64,000 nt of DNA from Rugamonas aquatica (GCF_009380215.1 NZ_WHUG01000003.1:639131-703130); one strand, 5' to 3'. Shown: positions 48,078-57,496, counted from the first letter of the stretch. Notes: generated from the sequence alone by a model not told the origin. Made by a program: numbers and translations.

Positions 48078-48989
48078 ATGGACAGACTGAAGGCCATGCA
48101 GACCTTTGTGCGCATCGTCGAGGCCAACAGCTACACGCGCGCCGCCGAGACGCTGAACCTGCCGCGCGCCGCGCTGACGGCGACCATCAAGAAGCTGGAA
48201 GCCTTCCTCGGCACCCAGCTGCTGCAGCGGACCACGCGCCGCCTGTCGCTCACGCCCGACGGCGCCGACTATTTCAAGCACTGCCTGGAGATCCTGCAGG
48301 CGGTGGAAGATGCGGAAGGCGCGTTTCGCGGCCATGGGCGCAGCAAGCCGCAGGGCAAGCTGCGGGTGGAGCTGCCGGGCGCCGTCGGCCGCCATGTGGT
48401 GATGCCGCATATCCCCGCTTTCTGCCGCGAGTATCCGGATCTCGACCTGTTCATCAGCCTGAACGAACGGGTGGCGGACCTGACGCGCGAAGGCCTCGAT
48501 TGTTCGCTGCGCGTGGGCGAGCTGCAGGATTCGGCGATGATAGGCCGGCGCATCGGCAACATGGGCTTCCTGACCTGCGCCGCGCCATCCTACCTGGCCG
48601 CGCACGGCGTGCCGCAGGCGCCGGCCGATTTGCGCGCGCATCGCGGCGTGACGCATTTTTCCGGCCGCACCGGCCGGCCCTTCGATTGGGAGTATGTGGT
48701 CGACGGCCGCGTGGTGACGGTCGATGTGCCGGGCGCGATCGCCGTCACCGATCCGGACGCCTACATCATCTGCGCGCTGCATGGCATGGGCGTGATCCAG
48801 GCGGCGCGCTACCAGGTGCGCCAGCATCTGGCCAGCGGCGCGCTGGTCGAGGTGCTGGCCGCGACGCCGCCGACGCCGATGCCGATCTCGCTGCTGTATC
48901 CGCAGGGCCGCATGGCGTCGCCGCGGCTGCGGGTGTTTGCCGACTGGATCGCCGGCGTGTTCCAGGCCGATCCCGACCTGCAAACCTAA
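48078..48989 (+). CDS. LysR-family transcriptional regulator
   Basis: A 303-aa regulator with an N-terminal winged HTH (MDRLKAMQTFVRIVEANSY; RAAETLNLPRAALTATIKKLE in parts: AAETLNLPRAALTATI) and a periplasmic-binding-like effector domain (about 90-295). Divergent placement suggests it controls the MFS gene to its left. It shares the opening MDRLKAMQTFVRIVE with the large CrgA-like group of LysR proteins. Confidence 0.94.
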   Translation: MDRLKAMQTFVRIVEANSYTRAAETLNLPRAALTATIKKLEAFLGTQLLQRTTRRLSLTPDGADYFKHCLEILQAVEDAEGAFRGHGRSKPQGKLRVELPGAVGRHVVMPHIPAFCREYPDLDLFISLNERVADLTREGLDCSLRVGELQDSAMIGRRIGNMGFLTCAAPSYLAAHGVPQAPADLRAHRGVTHFSGRTGRPFDWEYVVDGRVVTVDVPGAIAVTDPDAYIICALHGMGVIQAARYQVRQHLASGALVEVLAATPPTPMPISLLYPQGRMASPRLRVFADWIAGVFQADPDLQT

Positions 48990-49010
48990 ATTGTAAGAAA
49001 GATTGCTCAA

Positions 49011-49041
49011 TTGACACCTCGGCGTTGTTGCGGACTATAAT
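49011..49041 (+). promoter_or_regulatory. Promoter of the S41 peptidase gene, probably giving a leaderless transcript
   Basis: TTGACA (49011-49016) and TATAAT (49036-49041) are perfect boxes, though 19 bases apart. The -10 box ends six bases before the ATG at 49048, so transcription would begin at or next to the start codon and no Shine-Dalgarno sequence is present. Confidence 0.65.
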
Positions 49042-49047
49042 TTCGCG

Positions 49048-50619
49048 ATGAAAATCGCTCCCCTTGCCTGTGCCGTCGCGCTGTCGCTCCCTTTGTTGAG
49101 CGGCTGCGGCGGCGATGCGCCGCCGACGGCGGTCGTCCCACCGACGCCGGTTGAACCGGTCACTCCGCCCAAGCCGGTTGACCCGCCGGTGCCGCCGGTG
49201 GTGCCGCCCGTCATACCACCCATCATCCCGCCGACCCCGCCCGTGACGCCACCCATCGACTTCAGCGGCGACTGGTACCTGCTGGCCTCGCACTGCGAGA
49301 AGCCGCGCCCGAATGTGTGGTCCGACGTGCAGGGCACGCTGACCGATGAAATGAAGTGGATGCGCTCCTTCTTCGACGCCAGCTACCTGTGGTACAAGGA
49401 GCTCCCGACCAACCTGAAGATGGAAGACTACAAGCGCGCGGTGGACTACTTCGCCGACTTGAAGACGCCGGCAATCACCGCCTCGGGCCGGGCCAAGGAC
49501 CGCTTCCACTTCACCTATCCGACCGACGCCTGGATCGCGCTGTCGAACAGCGGCGTTGAACTGGGCTACGGCCAGACCTGGGTGCGCAGCGTCGACCCGG
49601 CCGCGCCGCGCGTCTGGACGCTGACCATGGTGGCGCCGGATTCGCCGGCCGCGCTGGCCGGCCTGCAGCGCGGCGACAGCCTGGTCTCGGTCGACGGCGT
49701 GGCCATCGGCGACACCAGCACCGAGGGCAAGGCCAAGATCAACGCCGGCCTGTTCCCGGCCAAGGCCGGCGAAACCCACCAGCTGGTGCTGAGCCGCGCA
49801 GGCACGCTGGTGACGGCCGACCTGACGTCGCAGCAGGTGGCCAAGCCGCCGGTGCAGAACGTCAAGCTGCTCGACACCGCCAGCGGCAAGGTCGGCTACC
49901 TGGTATTCAACGAGCACAATGCGATGGCCGAGGGCCCGCTGGTGAAGGCCATCGGCGGCTTCAAGGCCGCCGGCGTCTCCGACCTGGTGCTGGACATGCG
50001 CTACAACGGCGGCGGCCTGCTGACCATCGCCAGCGAACTGGCATACATGATCGCCGGGCCGGGGCCGACCGCCGGCAAGGTGTTCGAGCAGCTGCGCCCG
50101 AACGACAAGACCAAGCAGGATCCGCCGCAGATGTTCCAGGCCACGGCCAGCGGCTACAAGTCGACGGATCCGGTCGCGCTGGGCGCGCCGCTGCCTTACC
50201 TGGGTCTCAAGCGCGTCACCATCCTGACCACGCCCGGCACCTGTTCGGCCAGCGAGTCCGTCATCAACAGCCTGCGCGGGATCGATATCGAGGTCACGCT
50301 GATCGGCGGCGAGACCTGCGGCAAGCCGTATGCCTTCCTGCCGGCCAATAACTGCGGCACCACCTACTTCGCGATCGAGTACCAGGGTTTGAACAGCAAG
50401 GGCTTCGGCGATTACGCGGACGGCTTCGCGCCGACCTGCCGCGCCGGCGACGACCTGACGCGCGCGCAGGGCGATCCGTCCGAGGGCCTGCTGGCCACGG
50501 CGCTCAGTTACCGCGCCACTGGCGCCTGTCCGGTAGCGCCGATGCGCAACCGCACGCAGGCCGGCGCCATGCAGCTGGTGCGGCCGGAAGTGAAGGAAAT
50601 TTCGATCCGCGAACGCTGA
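49048..50619 (+). CDS. S41-family peptidase lipoprotein with PDZ domain
   Basis: Exported lipoprotein of 523 aa. The lipobox is LLSGC (Cys near residue 20). A Pro-rich linker of repeated PP-V/I units (about 26-70) is followed by an N-terminal helical domain (FFDASYLWYKELP), a PDZ domain (about 165-260) and the S41 core. The core has VLDMRYNGGG and the nucleophile region PGTCSASESVINSL. The family is C-terminal processing or tricorn-type serine protease. Apparently leaderless, with its own promoter, between LysR and an M14 gene. Confidence 0.9.
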   Translation: MKIAPLACAVALSLPLLSGCGGDAPPTAVVPPTPVEPVTPPKPVDPPVPPVVPPVIPPIIPPTPPVTPPIDFSGDWYLLASHCEKPRPNVWSDVQGTLTDEMKWMRSFFDASYLWYKELPTNLKMEDYKRAVDYFADLKTPAITASGRAKDRFHFTYPTDAWIALSNSGVELGYGQTWVRSVDPAAPRVWTLTMVAPDSPAALAGLQRGDSLVSVDGVAIGDTSTEGKAKINAGLFPAKAGETHQLVLSRAGTLVTADLTSQQVAKPPVQNVKLLDTASGKVGYLVFNEHNAMAEGPLVKAIGGFKAAGVSDLVLDMRYNGGGLLTIASELAYMIAGPGPTAGKVFEQLRPNDKTKQDPPQMFQATASGYKSTDPVALGAPLPYLGLKRVTILTTPGTCSASESVINSLRGIDIEVTLIGGETCGKPYAFLPANNCGTTYFAIEYQGLNSKGFGDYADGFAPTCRAGDDLTRAQGDPSEGLLATALSYRATGACPVAPMRNRTQAGAMQLVRPEVKEISIRER

Positions 50620-50633
50620 CGCGCCAAGCCGAC

Positions 50634-50684
50634 TATAATTTCCCGCGTATCCGATGCCGGCGGGTAGTCCCCGCCGGGCATCGG
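50634..50684 (+). promoter_or_regulatory. -10 box and strong hairpin upstream of the M14 peptidase gene
   Basis: TATAAT at 50634-50639, in the same GACTATAATTTC context as the upstream S41 promoter, precedes a stem CCGATGCC-GGCGGG/CCCGCC-GGCATCGG with one bulged G (50651-50684). The hairpin would be near the 5' end of the M14 mRNA. Otherwise it is a T-less terminator for the S41 gene. Confidence 0.45.
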
Positions 50685-50712
50685 CCATTCAACCCTTGCT
50701 GGAAGCCTGTCC

Positions 50713-52482
50713 ATGATACGTTCCGCCATTCTGCTTGCCTTTGCCGCTACCTCTACCCTGGCCGCCGCCGCGCCAGCTGCCGCTCCCCTCAGCACGATCG
50801 CCGAACGTTCCGGCTTCCAGAACACCGGCCGCTACGACGAAGTTGTCGCCCTGTGCGCGGGCTTCCAGAAGGCGTATCCGAAACAGGTGCGCTGCTTCGA
50901 ATTCGGCCGCACGCCGGAAGGCCGTCCGATGCTGGCGCTGGCCGTCACCCGCACCGGCGCGCTGACCGCCGAGCAGGCGAAGAAGCGCGGCGTGCCGGTG
51001 CTGCTGGTGCAGGGCGGCATCCACGCCGGCGAGATCGACGGCAAGGACGCCGGCTTCCTGGCGCTGCGCGAGGCGCTGGAGAACAAGGCTGCGCCGGGCG
51101 CGCTGGACAAGCAGGTGCTGTTGTTCGTCCCGGTGTTCAACGTCGACGGCCATGAGCGCTTCGGCAAATGGAACCGCCCGAACCAGCGCGGCCCGGTGGA
51201 AATGGGCTGGCGCACCACGGCGCAGAACTACAACCTCAATCGCGACTACGTCAAAGCCGACGCGCCGGAAATGCAGGCTATGCTGGCGCTGGTGAACGCC
51301 TGGGATCCGCTGGCTTACATCGACCTGCACGTGACCGATGGCGCCAAGTTCCAGCCGGATGTGTCGATCCAGGTCGAGCCGGTGCACGGCGGCGACGAGC
51401 AGCTGAAGCAGGCCGGCCGGGCGCTGCAATCGTCGGTGATCGCGGACCTGAAATCGCAGGGCTCCGATCCCAAGCCGTACTACATCTCGTTCGCGGCGGA
51501 CGACGATCCGGCCTCCGGCTTCGTCGACAGCATGTCGACTGCGCGCTTCTCGACCGGCTACTTCCCGATGCGTAACCGCTTCGCGATGCTGGTCGAAACC
51601 CACTCTTGGAAGGACTACCCGACCCGCGTGCGTATCACCCGCAACACCATCGTCTCGCTGCTGTCGCAGGTCGCCGCGCACGGCAAGGAATGGCAGAAGA
51701 TGACGCAGGACGCCGACGTGCGCGCCGCCGCCATGGCCGGCGCCGATTTCCCGATCAGCTACCGCACCACCTTCAACGCCAAGACCATCGAGTTCCCCGG
51801 CTACGAGTACACGCGCAGCCATTCGGAAGTGTCGGGCGGCCTGATGACGCACTACGATGAAACCAAGCCGCAGATCTGGAGCGTGCCGCTGCGCGACGAA
51901 GTGGTGCCGGACCTGAAGATCGCCGCGCCCAAGGGCGGCTACCTGGTGCCGCTGGCCGATGCGGCCCGCATCGGCGCCAAGCTGAAACAGCACGGCATAA
52001 TCTTCAAGGTGCTGGGGGCGGACCAGATGTCGGCCGAGGTGGAGAGCTTCCGCGCGGCCAAGGTCAAATTCGGCGCACAGTCGTTTGAAGGCCATCAGTC
52101 GCTGGCGGTGGAAGGCGACTGGGGCCGCGAGCGCCGCAGCGTGGCGAAAGGTTCGCTGTTCGTGCCGATCGCCCAGCCCAAGGCGCGCCTGGTGATGACG
52201 ATGCTGGAGCCGCGCGGCGCCGACTCATTGCTGGCTTGGGGCGAATTCAATAACGCCTTCGAGCGCAAGGAGTACATGGAGGAGTATGTGGCCGAGGACG
52301 TGGCGCGCGAACAGCTGGAAGCCGATCCGGCACTGCGCGCCGAGTTCCAGAAAAAACTGGACAGCGACGCGGAGTTCAACAAGAGCCCGGCCAAGCGGCT
52401 GGAGTTCTTCGCCCGCCGTCACGCTTCGTGGGACGAGCGCTACAACCTCTATCCGGTGCTGCGCACGGCGCAGAAGTACTAG
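50713..52482 (+). CDS. M14-family zinc carboxypeptidase, exported
   Basis: Periplasmic or secreted metallopeptidase of 589 aa. The signal peptide ends near AAAA-PAAA (about 20-24). Zinc ligands are His and Glu in GGIHAGEIDGKD (near 102-105) and His in LHVTDGAK (near 208). The substrate-binding NVDGHERFG and NRDYVKAD regions are clear, and the catalytic Glu is probably in MLVETHSWKD (near 295). The ~250 residues after the catalytic domain are of unknown role. It overlaps the convergent small gene by 4 bases. Confidence 0.9.
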   Translation: MIRSAILLAFAATSTLAAAAPAAAPLSTIAERSGFQNTGRYDEVVALCAGFQKAYPKQVRCFEFGRTPEGRPMLALAVTRTGALTAEQAKKRGVPVLLVQGGIHAGEIDGKDAGFLALREALENKAAPGALDKQVLLFVPVFNVDGHERFGKWNRPNQRGPVEMGWRTTAQNYNLNRDYVKADAPEMQAMLALVNAWDPLAYIDLHVTDGAKFQPDVSIQVEPVHGGDEQLKQAGRALQSSVIADLKSQGSDPKPYYISFAADDDPASGFVDSMSTARFSTGYFPMRNRFAMLVETHSWKDYPTRVRITRNTIVSLLSQVAAHGKEWQKMTQDADVRAAAMAGADFPISYRTTFNAKTIEFPGYEYTRSHSEVSGGLMTHYDETKPQIWSVPLRDEVVPDLKIAAPKGGYLVPLADAARIGAKLKQHGIIFKVLGADQMSAEVESFRAAKVKFGAQSFEGHQSLAVEGDWGRERRSVAKGSLFVPIAQPKARLVMTMLEPRGADSLLAWGEFNNAFERKEYMEEYVAEDVAREQLEADPALRAEFQKKLDSDAEFNKSPAKRLEFFARRHASWDERYNLYPVLRTAQKY

Positions 52483-52817
52483 ACCGAGATATTGACGCTG
52501 GTGCCACCGCCTGATTGCTTGGCGGTGGCTTCTTCCATCTTCTGCTTCATGATCTGGTTCACCTTGGCCATGATCGCAGCCTGCTCCTGCGGCGACTTGG
52601 CCGCCAGCGATTCCGGCGTCTCGCCCAGGCTTTTCAGTATCATTTCCATCATCCGTTCCGCCGGCGATTTCTTCATGTAGCTGTCCAGCTCCTGCGCGGC
52701 GGTCGGCTGCTTGGCCGCTTCCAGCGCCGCCTTGAAGTCGGCGCCGCTGTCGGTTTTCTTGCGCTGGCCGAGGGCCGCCGCGCCGGCGTCGCCGAGTGCC
52801 TTGGTGTCGATTTTCAT
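52479..52817 (-). CDS. Small cytoplasmic protein of unknown function
   Basis: A 112-aa helical protein with a charged N-terminus and a segment ERMMEMILKSLGETPESLAA, then SPQEQAAIMAKVNQIMKQKM. This short helix-turn-helix pattern is seen in many uncharacterised proteobacterial proteins. It has no signal or membrane segment and ends TSVNISV. AGGGAAAACG precedes the ATG. It is divergent from the ABC transporter operon across a perfect palindrome. Confidence 0.7.
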   Translation of the reverse strand: MKIDTKALGDAGAAALGQRKKTDSGADFKAALEAAKQPTAAQELDSYMKKSPAERMMEMILKSLGETPESLAAKSPQEQAAIMAKVNQIMKQKMEEATAKQSGGGTSVNISV

Positions 52818-52840
52818 GGTCGTTTTCCCTGTGAGTGGTT

Positions 52841-52862
52841 ATTTACGCAATATAGCGTAAAT
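52841..52862. promoter_or_regulatory. Perfect palindrome between divergent genes (candidate operator)
   Basis: ATTTACGC-aatata-GCGTAAAT, an exact 8-base inverted repeat with a 6-base centre, 24 bases before the small-protein start and 149 bases before the ABC ATPase start. This is the form of a dimeric repressor site. Confidence 0.55.
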
Positions 52863-53010
52863 TGCATTAGTGGAGGGAAGAAGAATGCCGGCGCCGCCCG
52901 TCACGGTTTTCGACCGTTCGGCCAGCGCCTTGCCCCGTTCGTGTGCCGGCGATGGCGGTGAGTGGAGGGCGGCGCTACGCTGGCTCATCCTCTCACCGGA
53001 GTCTGAGCCC

Positions 53011-53877
53011 ATGCTATCGCTGAAACAGCTGAACAAAACCTACGACAACGGCGTCCACGCCATCGACCATATCAGCCTGGAGATCCCCACCGGCCTGTTT
53101 GGCCTGCTGGGCCCCAACGGCGCCGGCAAGTCCTCGCTGATGCGCACCATCGCCACCTTGCAGGATGCCGACAGCGGCACCATTCACTTCAACGGCGTCG
53201 ATGTCGTCGCCGACAAGGCCGCGCTGCGCCGCCAGCTCGGCTACCTGCCGCAGGACTTCGGCGTCTATCCCAAGGTTAGCGCGCTGGAGCTGCTGAACCA
53301 CTTCGCCATATTGAAAGGCCTGACCCATCGCGGCGAACGCAAGGAGGCGGTGGAGGCGCTGCTGCAGCTGACCAATCTGTGGGAGGCGCGCAAGCGCGCC
53401 GTCGCCAGCTACTCGGGCGGCATGCGGCAACGCTTCGGCATCGCGCAGGCCTTGCTGGGGGCGCCCAAGCTGGTGATCGTCGACGAGCCGACCGCCGGCC
53501 TCGATCCCGATGAGCGCAACCGTTTCCTCAACCTGCTGGCGCACATCGGCGAGAACGTGGTGGTGATCCTGTCGACCCACATTGTGGAGGACGTGACCGA
53601 CCTGTGCCCGCGCATGGCGATGATCGCCAAGGGCAGGGTGCTGATCGAGGGTGCGCCGCAGGCGGCCATCGCCACGCTGCGGGACCGCGTCTGGCGCCGC
53701 AGCGTCAGCGATGGCGAGCTGGCCGAATACCAGCAGCGCTGCACCGTGCTGTCGAGCCGCCTGGTGGGCGGCCGGCCGCAGATCAATGTGTACGCCGACA
53801 GCCAGCCGGACGAAGGCTTCCGCCGCGTCGAGCCGGACCTGGAAGACGTCTACTTCCTGCAACTGCGGGCCGCCTGA
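53011..53877 (+). CDS. ABC transporter ATP-binding protein
   Basis: ATPase subunit of an ABC-2 type exporter, 288 aa. Walker A is GPNGAGKSS (near 35), the Q-loop is LPQDFG, the signature SYSGGMRQR (near 135), Walker B LVIVDEPTAGLD and H-switch STHIVED. A ~70-residue C-terminal extension ends DLEDVYFLQLRAA, as in drug or lipid exporters. The ATG at 53011 is used; the upstream in-frame region is not protein-like. The permease/peptidase gene follows after 10 bases. Confidence 0.93.
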   Translation: MLSLKQLNKTYDNGVHAIDHISLEIPTGLFGLLGPNGAGKSSLMRTIATLQDADSGTIHFNGVDVVADKAALRRQLGYLPQDFGVYPKVSALELLNHFAILKGLTHRGERKEAVEALLQLTNLWEARKRAVASYSGGMRQRFGIAQALLGAPKLVIVDEPTAGLDPDERNRFLNLLAHIGENVVVILSTHIVEDVTDLCPRMAMIAKGRVLIEGAPQAAIATLRDRVWRRSVSDGELAEYQQRCTVLSSRLVGGRPQINVYADSQPDEGFRRVEPDLEDVYFLQLRAA

Positions 53878-53887
53878 GGAGAACGCG

Positions 53888-56800
53888 ATGTGGCAGGAAT
53901 TTTTCCGTTTCGATCTGCGCTATCAGCTGCGCCAGCCGCTGTTGTGGGTACTGACCTTGCCGCTGATGGCGGCGGCCTTCCTGACCGCCGGCAGCAGCAG
54001 CTTCCGGCTGGGCGGCGCCATCGGCAATGTCCATCTGAACGCGCCGGTGGTGGTGGCCAACCAGTTGGGCGTGTTGAGCATGATCGCCATGTTCCTGGTG
54101 GCTGTGTTCATCGCCGGCGCCGTGCTGCGCGACAGCGACGCCGGCATCGCCGACCTGCTGTACGCCACGCCGATGCGCAAGCGCGACTACCTCGGCGGCC
54201 GTTTCATGGCGGGCTACGCGGCCTGCCTGCTGGTGTTCGTGCTGGTGGTGCTGGCGATGGTGCTGGGCTCCGCCACCTCCGGCGCCGATCCCGAGCGGCT
54301 GGGGCCTGTATCGGCGGCGCCCTATCTGTGGAGCTTCGCGGTCTTCATCGTACCCAACCTGCTGTTCGTGGCGGCGCTGCTGATGCTGCTGGCGGTCGCC
54401 ACGCGGTCGATGTTGATGGTGTATGTCGGCGTGCTCGGATTTTTCGTGCTGTGGGCGATGGCGGGCCTGCTGGCAAGCCGGCCCGAAGGCGCCGCCGTGG
54501 CGGCGCTGCTCGATCCCTTTGGAGTGCGGGCGCTGTCGCAGGCAACGCGCTACTACAGCGGCGCCGAGATGAATACCAGGCTGCCCGCCATGAGCGGCCT
54601 GCTGCTGATTAACCGCCTGCTATGGTCGGCGCTTGCCCTGGCCCTGTTGGCGGCCACTATCCGGCTGTTCAAGCCGCAGCGCGCCGGGACTGCCGCGCGT
54701 TGGAATGGATCGTTTGCGCGTCTGGCCCGCCGGCTTGCGCCGCAGGCCCCGGCCGCATCGACCGTAGCGACGGCGCGCGCGCCGTGGCGTCCCGTGGCTC
54801 CGCGCTTCGGCACCGCCGCCGCGTGGCGGCAGTTCTGGGCGTTGCTGCGGCTCGATGCGGCCGGCGTGCTGAGAAGCGCGCCCTTCCTGGTGATGCTGTT
54901 GCTGGCGCTGGCCAACTTCGTCGTCAACGTCAGCGTCGGCGGCATGCGCTTCGACAGCGTGCCGTATCCGCTCACGCGCCTGATGCTCGATGAGCTGAGC
55001 GATGGCCTCAACTTCGTGCTGTCCATCGTGCTGCTGTTCTACAGCGGAGAGCTGGTCTTCAAGGACCGCCAGGCCAAAATCGCCGACCTGAGCGAAGCGC
55101 TGCCGGTGCCAGGCTGGCTGCCGTTGCTGTCCAAGTGCGGTGCGCTGGTCGCCGTGATCGCCGTCTTCCTGGCCACCGGCGTGCTGGCCGCCATCGCCAT
55201 GCAAGTCATCAAGGGCGGCGCACCACTGGAACCGCTGCTGTACCTGCAAGGGACGCTGCTCAACGCCGGCTACTTTGTGTTGTTGGCGATGGCCTTGCTG
55301 GCGATACAGGTGCTGGTCAATCACAAGTTCGTCGGCTATGCCTTGTCCATCCTGCTGGTCTGGCTCGATCCGCTGCTGGGTGCACTGGGACTGGAGCACC
55401 GCCTGTACCGCTACGCCGCGTTGCCGCAGCTGGTGTACTCCGACTTGAACGGCTACGGCGGCTTTGTCGCGGGCTGGCTCTGGTTCGCGTTGTACTGGGC
55501 GCTGTTCGCGGCGGCGCTGCTGGTCGTGGCGCAGGCGCTCCAGCAGCCCGCCCGCGCCGCCGGCTGGCGCCTGCGCTGGTCGCGTGCAGCGGGCCGCCTG
55601 CGTGGCGTGAGCGGCTGGGCGCTGGCCGCCAGCCTGGCCGGCTTCGCAGTCACCGGGGGCTGGATCTACTACAACACCAATGTGCTGAACCGCTACCAGT
55701 CCAGCGCCGAGCTGCTCGACGATCGCGCCGCCTACGAAAAGCTGTACCGCCAGTATCAGGGACTGCCGCAGCCCGGCATCACGGCGATCAAGGCCGATGT
55801 CGCCATCTATCCGGCGCAGCGCAGACTGGCGATGCGCGGCAGCTACCGCCTGACGAATCGCGGCACCACGCCGATCGACACGCTGCGCCTGCAAACCGAC
55901 ACCGCCGCCACCACCAGCTTCCCGAACCTGCCGCCGTACAGCGCGATCGTCGACGATCAACGCTTCGGAGTGAAGGCGATCAAGCTGAAGACCGCGCTGG
56001 CGCCGGGCGCCGTGCTGGATCTCGATTTTGTCGTCGATGTGCGCCACGATGGCTTCACCAACAGCGGCAAGCCCGATGGCCTGAACCTGAACGGCACTTA
56101 TTTCACCATCGAGAATTACTTCCCGCGCCTGGGCTACAACCCGTCGCTGGAAATCGAGGACCGTAGCGAACGGCGTCGGCGCGGTCTGGGCGAACCGCAC
56201 GGCATGCCCGACCTGGACGACCCGCGCGCCCGCTACAGCAACTACTGGAAGCAATGGGGCATCGACGCCGACTTTGTCGACTTCGACACCACCGTTTCCA
56301 CCAGCGCCGACCAGACGGCGATCGCGCCGGGCACGCTACAGCGCAGCTGGGAACAGGATGGCCGCCGCTATTTCCACTACCGGATGGAGCGCCCGGTGCT
56401 GCCGTTCTTCTCCTTCCAGTCCGGCCGTTGGCAGGTGCGCAAGGAGCAGGCGAATGGCGTGGCGATCGAGGTGGACTACGACGCCCGCCACGCCTGGAAC
56501 ATCGACAGCATGACCGCCGGTGCGCGCCAGGCCTTGCAGTACTACGCGGCGCAGTTCGGCCCCTATCCTGACCGGCAGCTGCGCATCGTCGAGTTCCCGC
56601 TGTACCAGCAGTACGCGCGCAGCTTCCCCGGCCTGGTGCCGTTCTCGGAATCGCTGGGCTTCATCAGCGACCTGCGCGACCCGGAAGGCGTGGACCATGT
56701 GTTCTACGTCACCGCGCATGAAGTGGCGCACCAGTGGTGGGGCGACCAGGTGATCGCCGCCAACGTGCAGGGCAGCGGCATGCTGACCGAATCGCTGGCC

Positions 56801-57496
56801 GAGTATTCGGCGCTGATGGTGATGGAGCGGCAGTTCGGCGCGGACAAGGTGCGCCACATCTTGCGCTTCGACCTGGACGCCTACCTGAGCGGCCGAGGCA
56901 AGGAGTTGGGCGAGGAGCGGCCGTTGTACCGCAGCGAGAACCAGGCCTACATCGAGTACCGCAAGGGCAGCCTGGTGTTCTACCGGCTGCGCGATGAAAT
57001 CGGCGAGGCGGCGCTGAACCGCGCGCTGAAGGCCTTCCTGGACCGGCACCGTTACCGCAGCACGCCGTATGCGACCAGCCGCGATCTGCTGGCCTTCATC
57101 CGCGCCGAAACGCCGGCCGGCAAGCAGCAGCTGATCACCGATCTGTTCGAGCGCATCGTCCTGTACGACAACCGCATGACGGCGGCCGATGCGCGCCGCC
57201 GCGCGGACGGCCGCTGGGATGTGACGCTGAAGCTGCGCCTGGCGAAACTGGAAGCGGACGGCAAGGGCCGCGAGACCCAGCGCGCCTATGACGAACCGGT
57301 GGAGGTGGCGGTGTACGCAGGCGGTTCAACGCGGCGCGAGCTGTATCGCGGCAAGCATCAGCTGCGGGCGGGCGACGCCACGGTGACGGTGACGGTCGAC
57401 CAGTTGCCGGCCGAAGCGGCGCTCGATCCCCGCCAGCTGCTGATCGACCGCAATCTGGCCGACAACCGCAAGCCGGTGCAGCTCACAGCCGATTGA
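53888..57496 (+). CDS. ABC-2 permease fused to M1-family aminopeptidase-like domain
   Basis: Inner-membrane protein of 1202 aa. Residues 1-680 contain two ABC-2 permease blocks, each with about six hydrophobic segments (1-330 and 400-680), joined by a basic linker. Residues ~700-1180 form an M1 metallopeptidase. It has HEVAHQWWGDQ (HExxH near 944) with the third ligand Glu 23 residues later in ESLAEYSA, and the catalytic Tyr region LVFYRLRDE. The exopeptidase GxMEN motif is replaced by GLVPFSES, so aminopeptidase specificity may be altered. It pairs with the ATPase immediately upstream. Substrate is unknown; peptide processing coupled to export is a reasonable guess. Confidence 0.9.
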   Translation: MWQEFFRFDLRYQLRQPLLWVLTLPLMAAAFLTAGSSSFRLGGAIGNVHLNAPVVVANQLGVLSMIAMFLVAVFIAGAVLRDSDAGIADLLYATPMRKRDYLGGRFMAGYAACLLVFVLVVLAMVLGSATSGADPERLGPVSAAPYLWSFAVFIVPNLLFVAALLMLLAVATRSMLMVYVGVLGFFVLWAMAGLLASRPEGAAVAALLDPFGVRALSQATRYYSGAEMNTRLPAMSGLLLINRLLWSALALALLAATIRLFKPQRAGTAARWNGSFARLARRLAPQAPAASTVATARAPWRPVAPRFGTAAAWRQFWALLRLDAAGVLRSAPFLVMLLLALANFVVNVSVGGMRFDSVPYPLTRLMLDELSDGLNFVLSIVLLFYSGELVFKDRQAKIADLSEALPVPGWLPLLSKCGALVAVIAVFLATGVLAAIAMQVIKGGAPLEPLLYLQGTLLNAGYFVLLAMALLAIQVLVNHKFVGYALSILLVWLDPLLGALGLEHRLYRYAALPQLVYSDLNGYGGFVAGWLWFALYWALFAAALLVVAQALQQPARAAGWRLRWSRAAGRLRGVSGWALAASLAGFAVTGGWIYYNTNVLNRYQSSAELLDDRAAYEKLYRQYQGLPQPGITAIKADVAIYPAQRRLAMRGSYRLTNRGTTPIDTLRLQTDTAATTSFPNLPPYSAIVDDQRFGVKAIKLKTALAPGAVLDLDFVVDVRHDGFTNSGKPDGLNLNGTYFTIENYFPRLGYNPSLEIEDRSERRRRGLGEPHGMPDLDDPRARYSNYWKQWGIDADFVDFDTTVSTSADQTAIAPGTLQRSWEQDGRRYFHYRMERPVLPFFSFQSGRWQVRKEQANGVAIEVDYDARHAWNIDSMTAGARQALQYYAAQFGPYPDRQLRIVEFPLYQQYARSFPGLVPFSESLGFISDLRDPEGVDHVFYVTAHEVAHQWWGDQVIAANVQGSGMLTESLAEYSALMVMERQFGADKVRHILRFDLDAYLSGRGKELGEERPLYRSENQAYIEYRKGSLVFYRLRDEIGEAALNRALKAFLDRHRYRSTPYATSRDLLAFIRAETPAGKQQLITDLFERIVLYDNRMTAADARRRADGRWDVTLKLRLAKLEADGKGRETQRAYDEPVEVAVYAGGSTRRELYRGKHQLRAGDATVTVTVDQLPAEAALDPRQLLIDRNLADNRKPVQLTAD

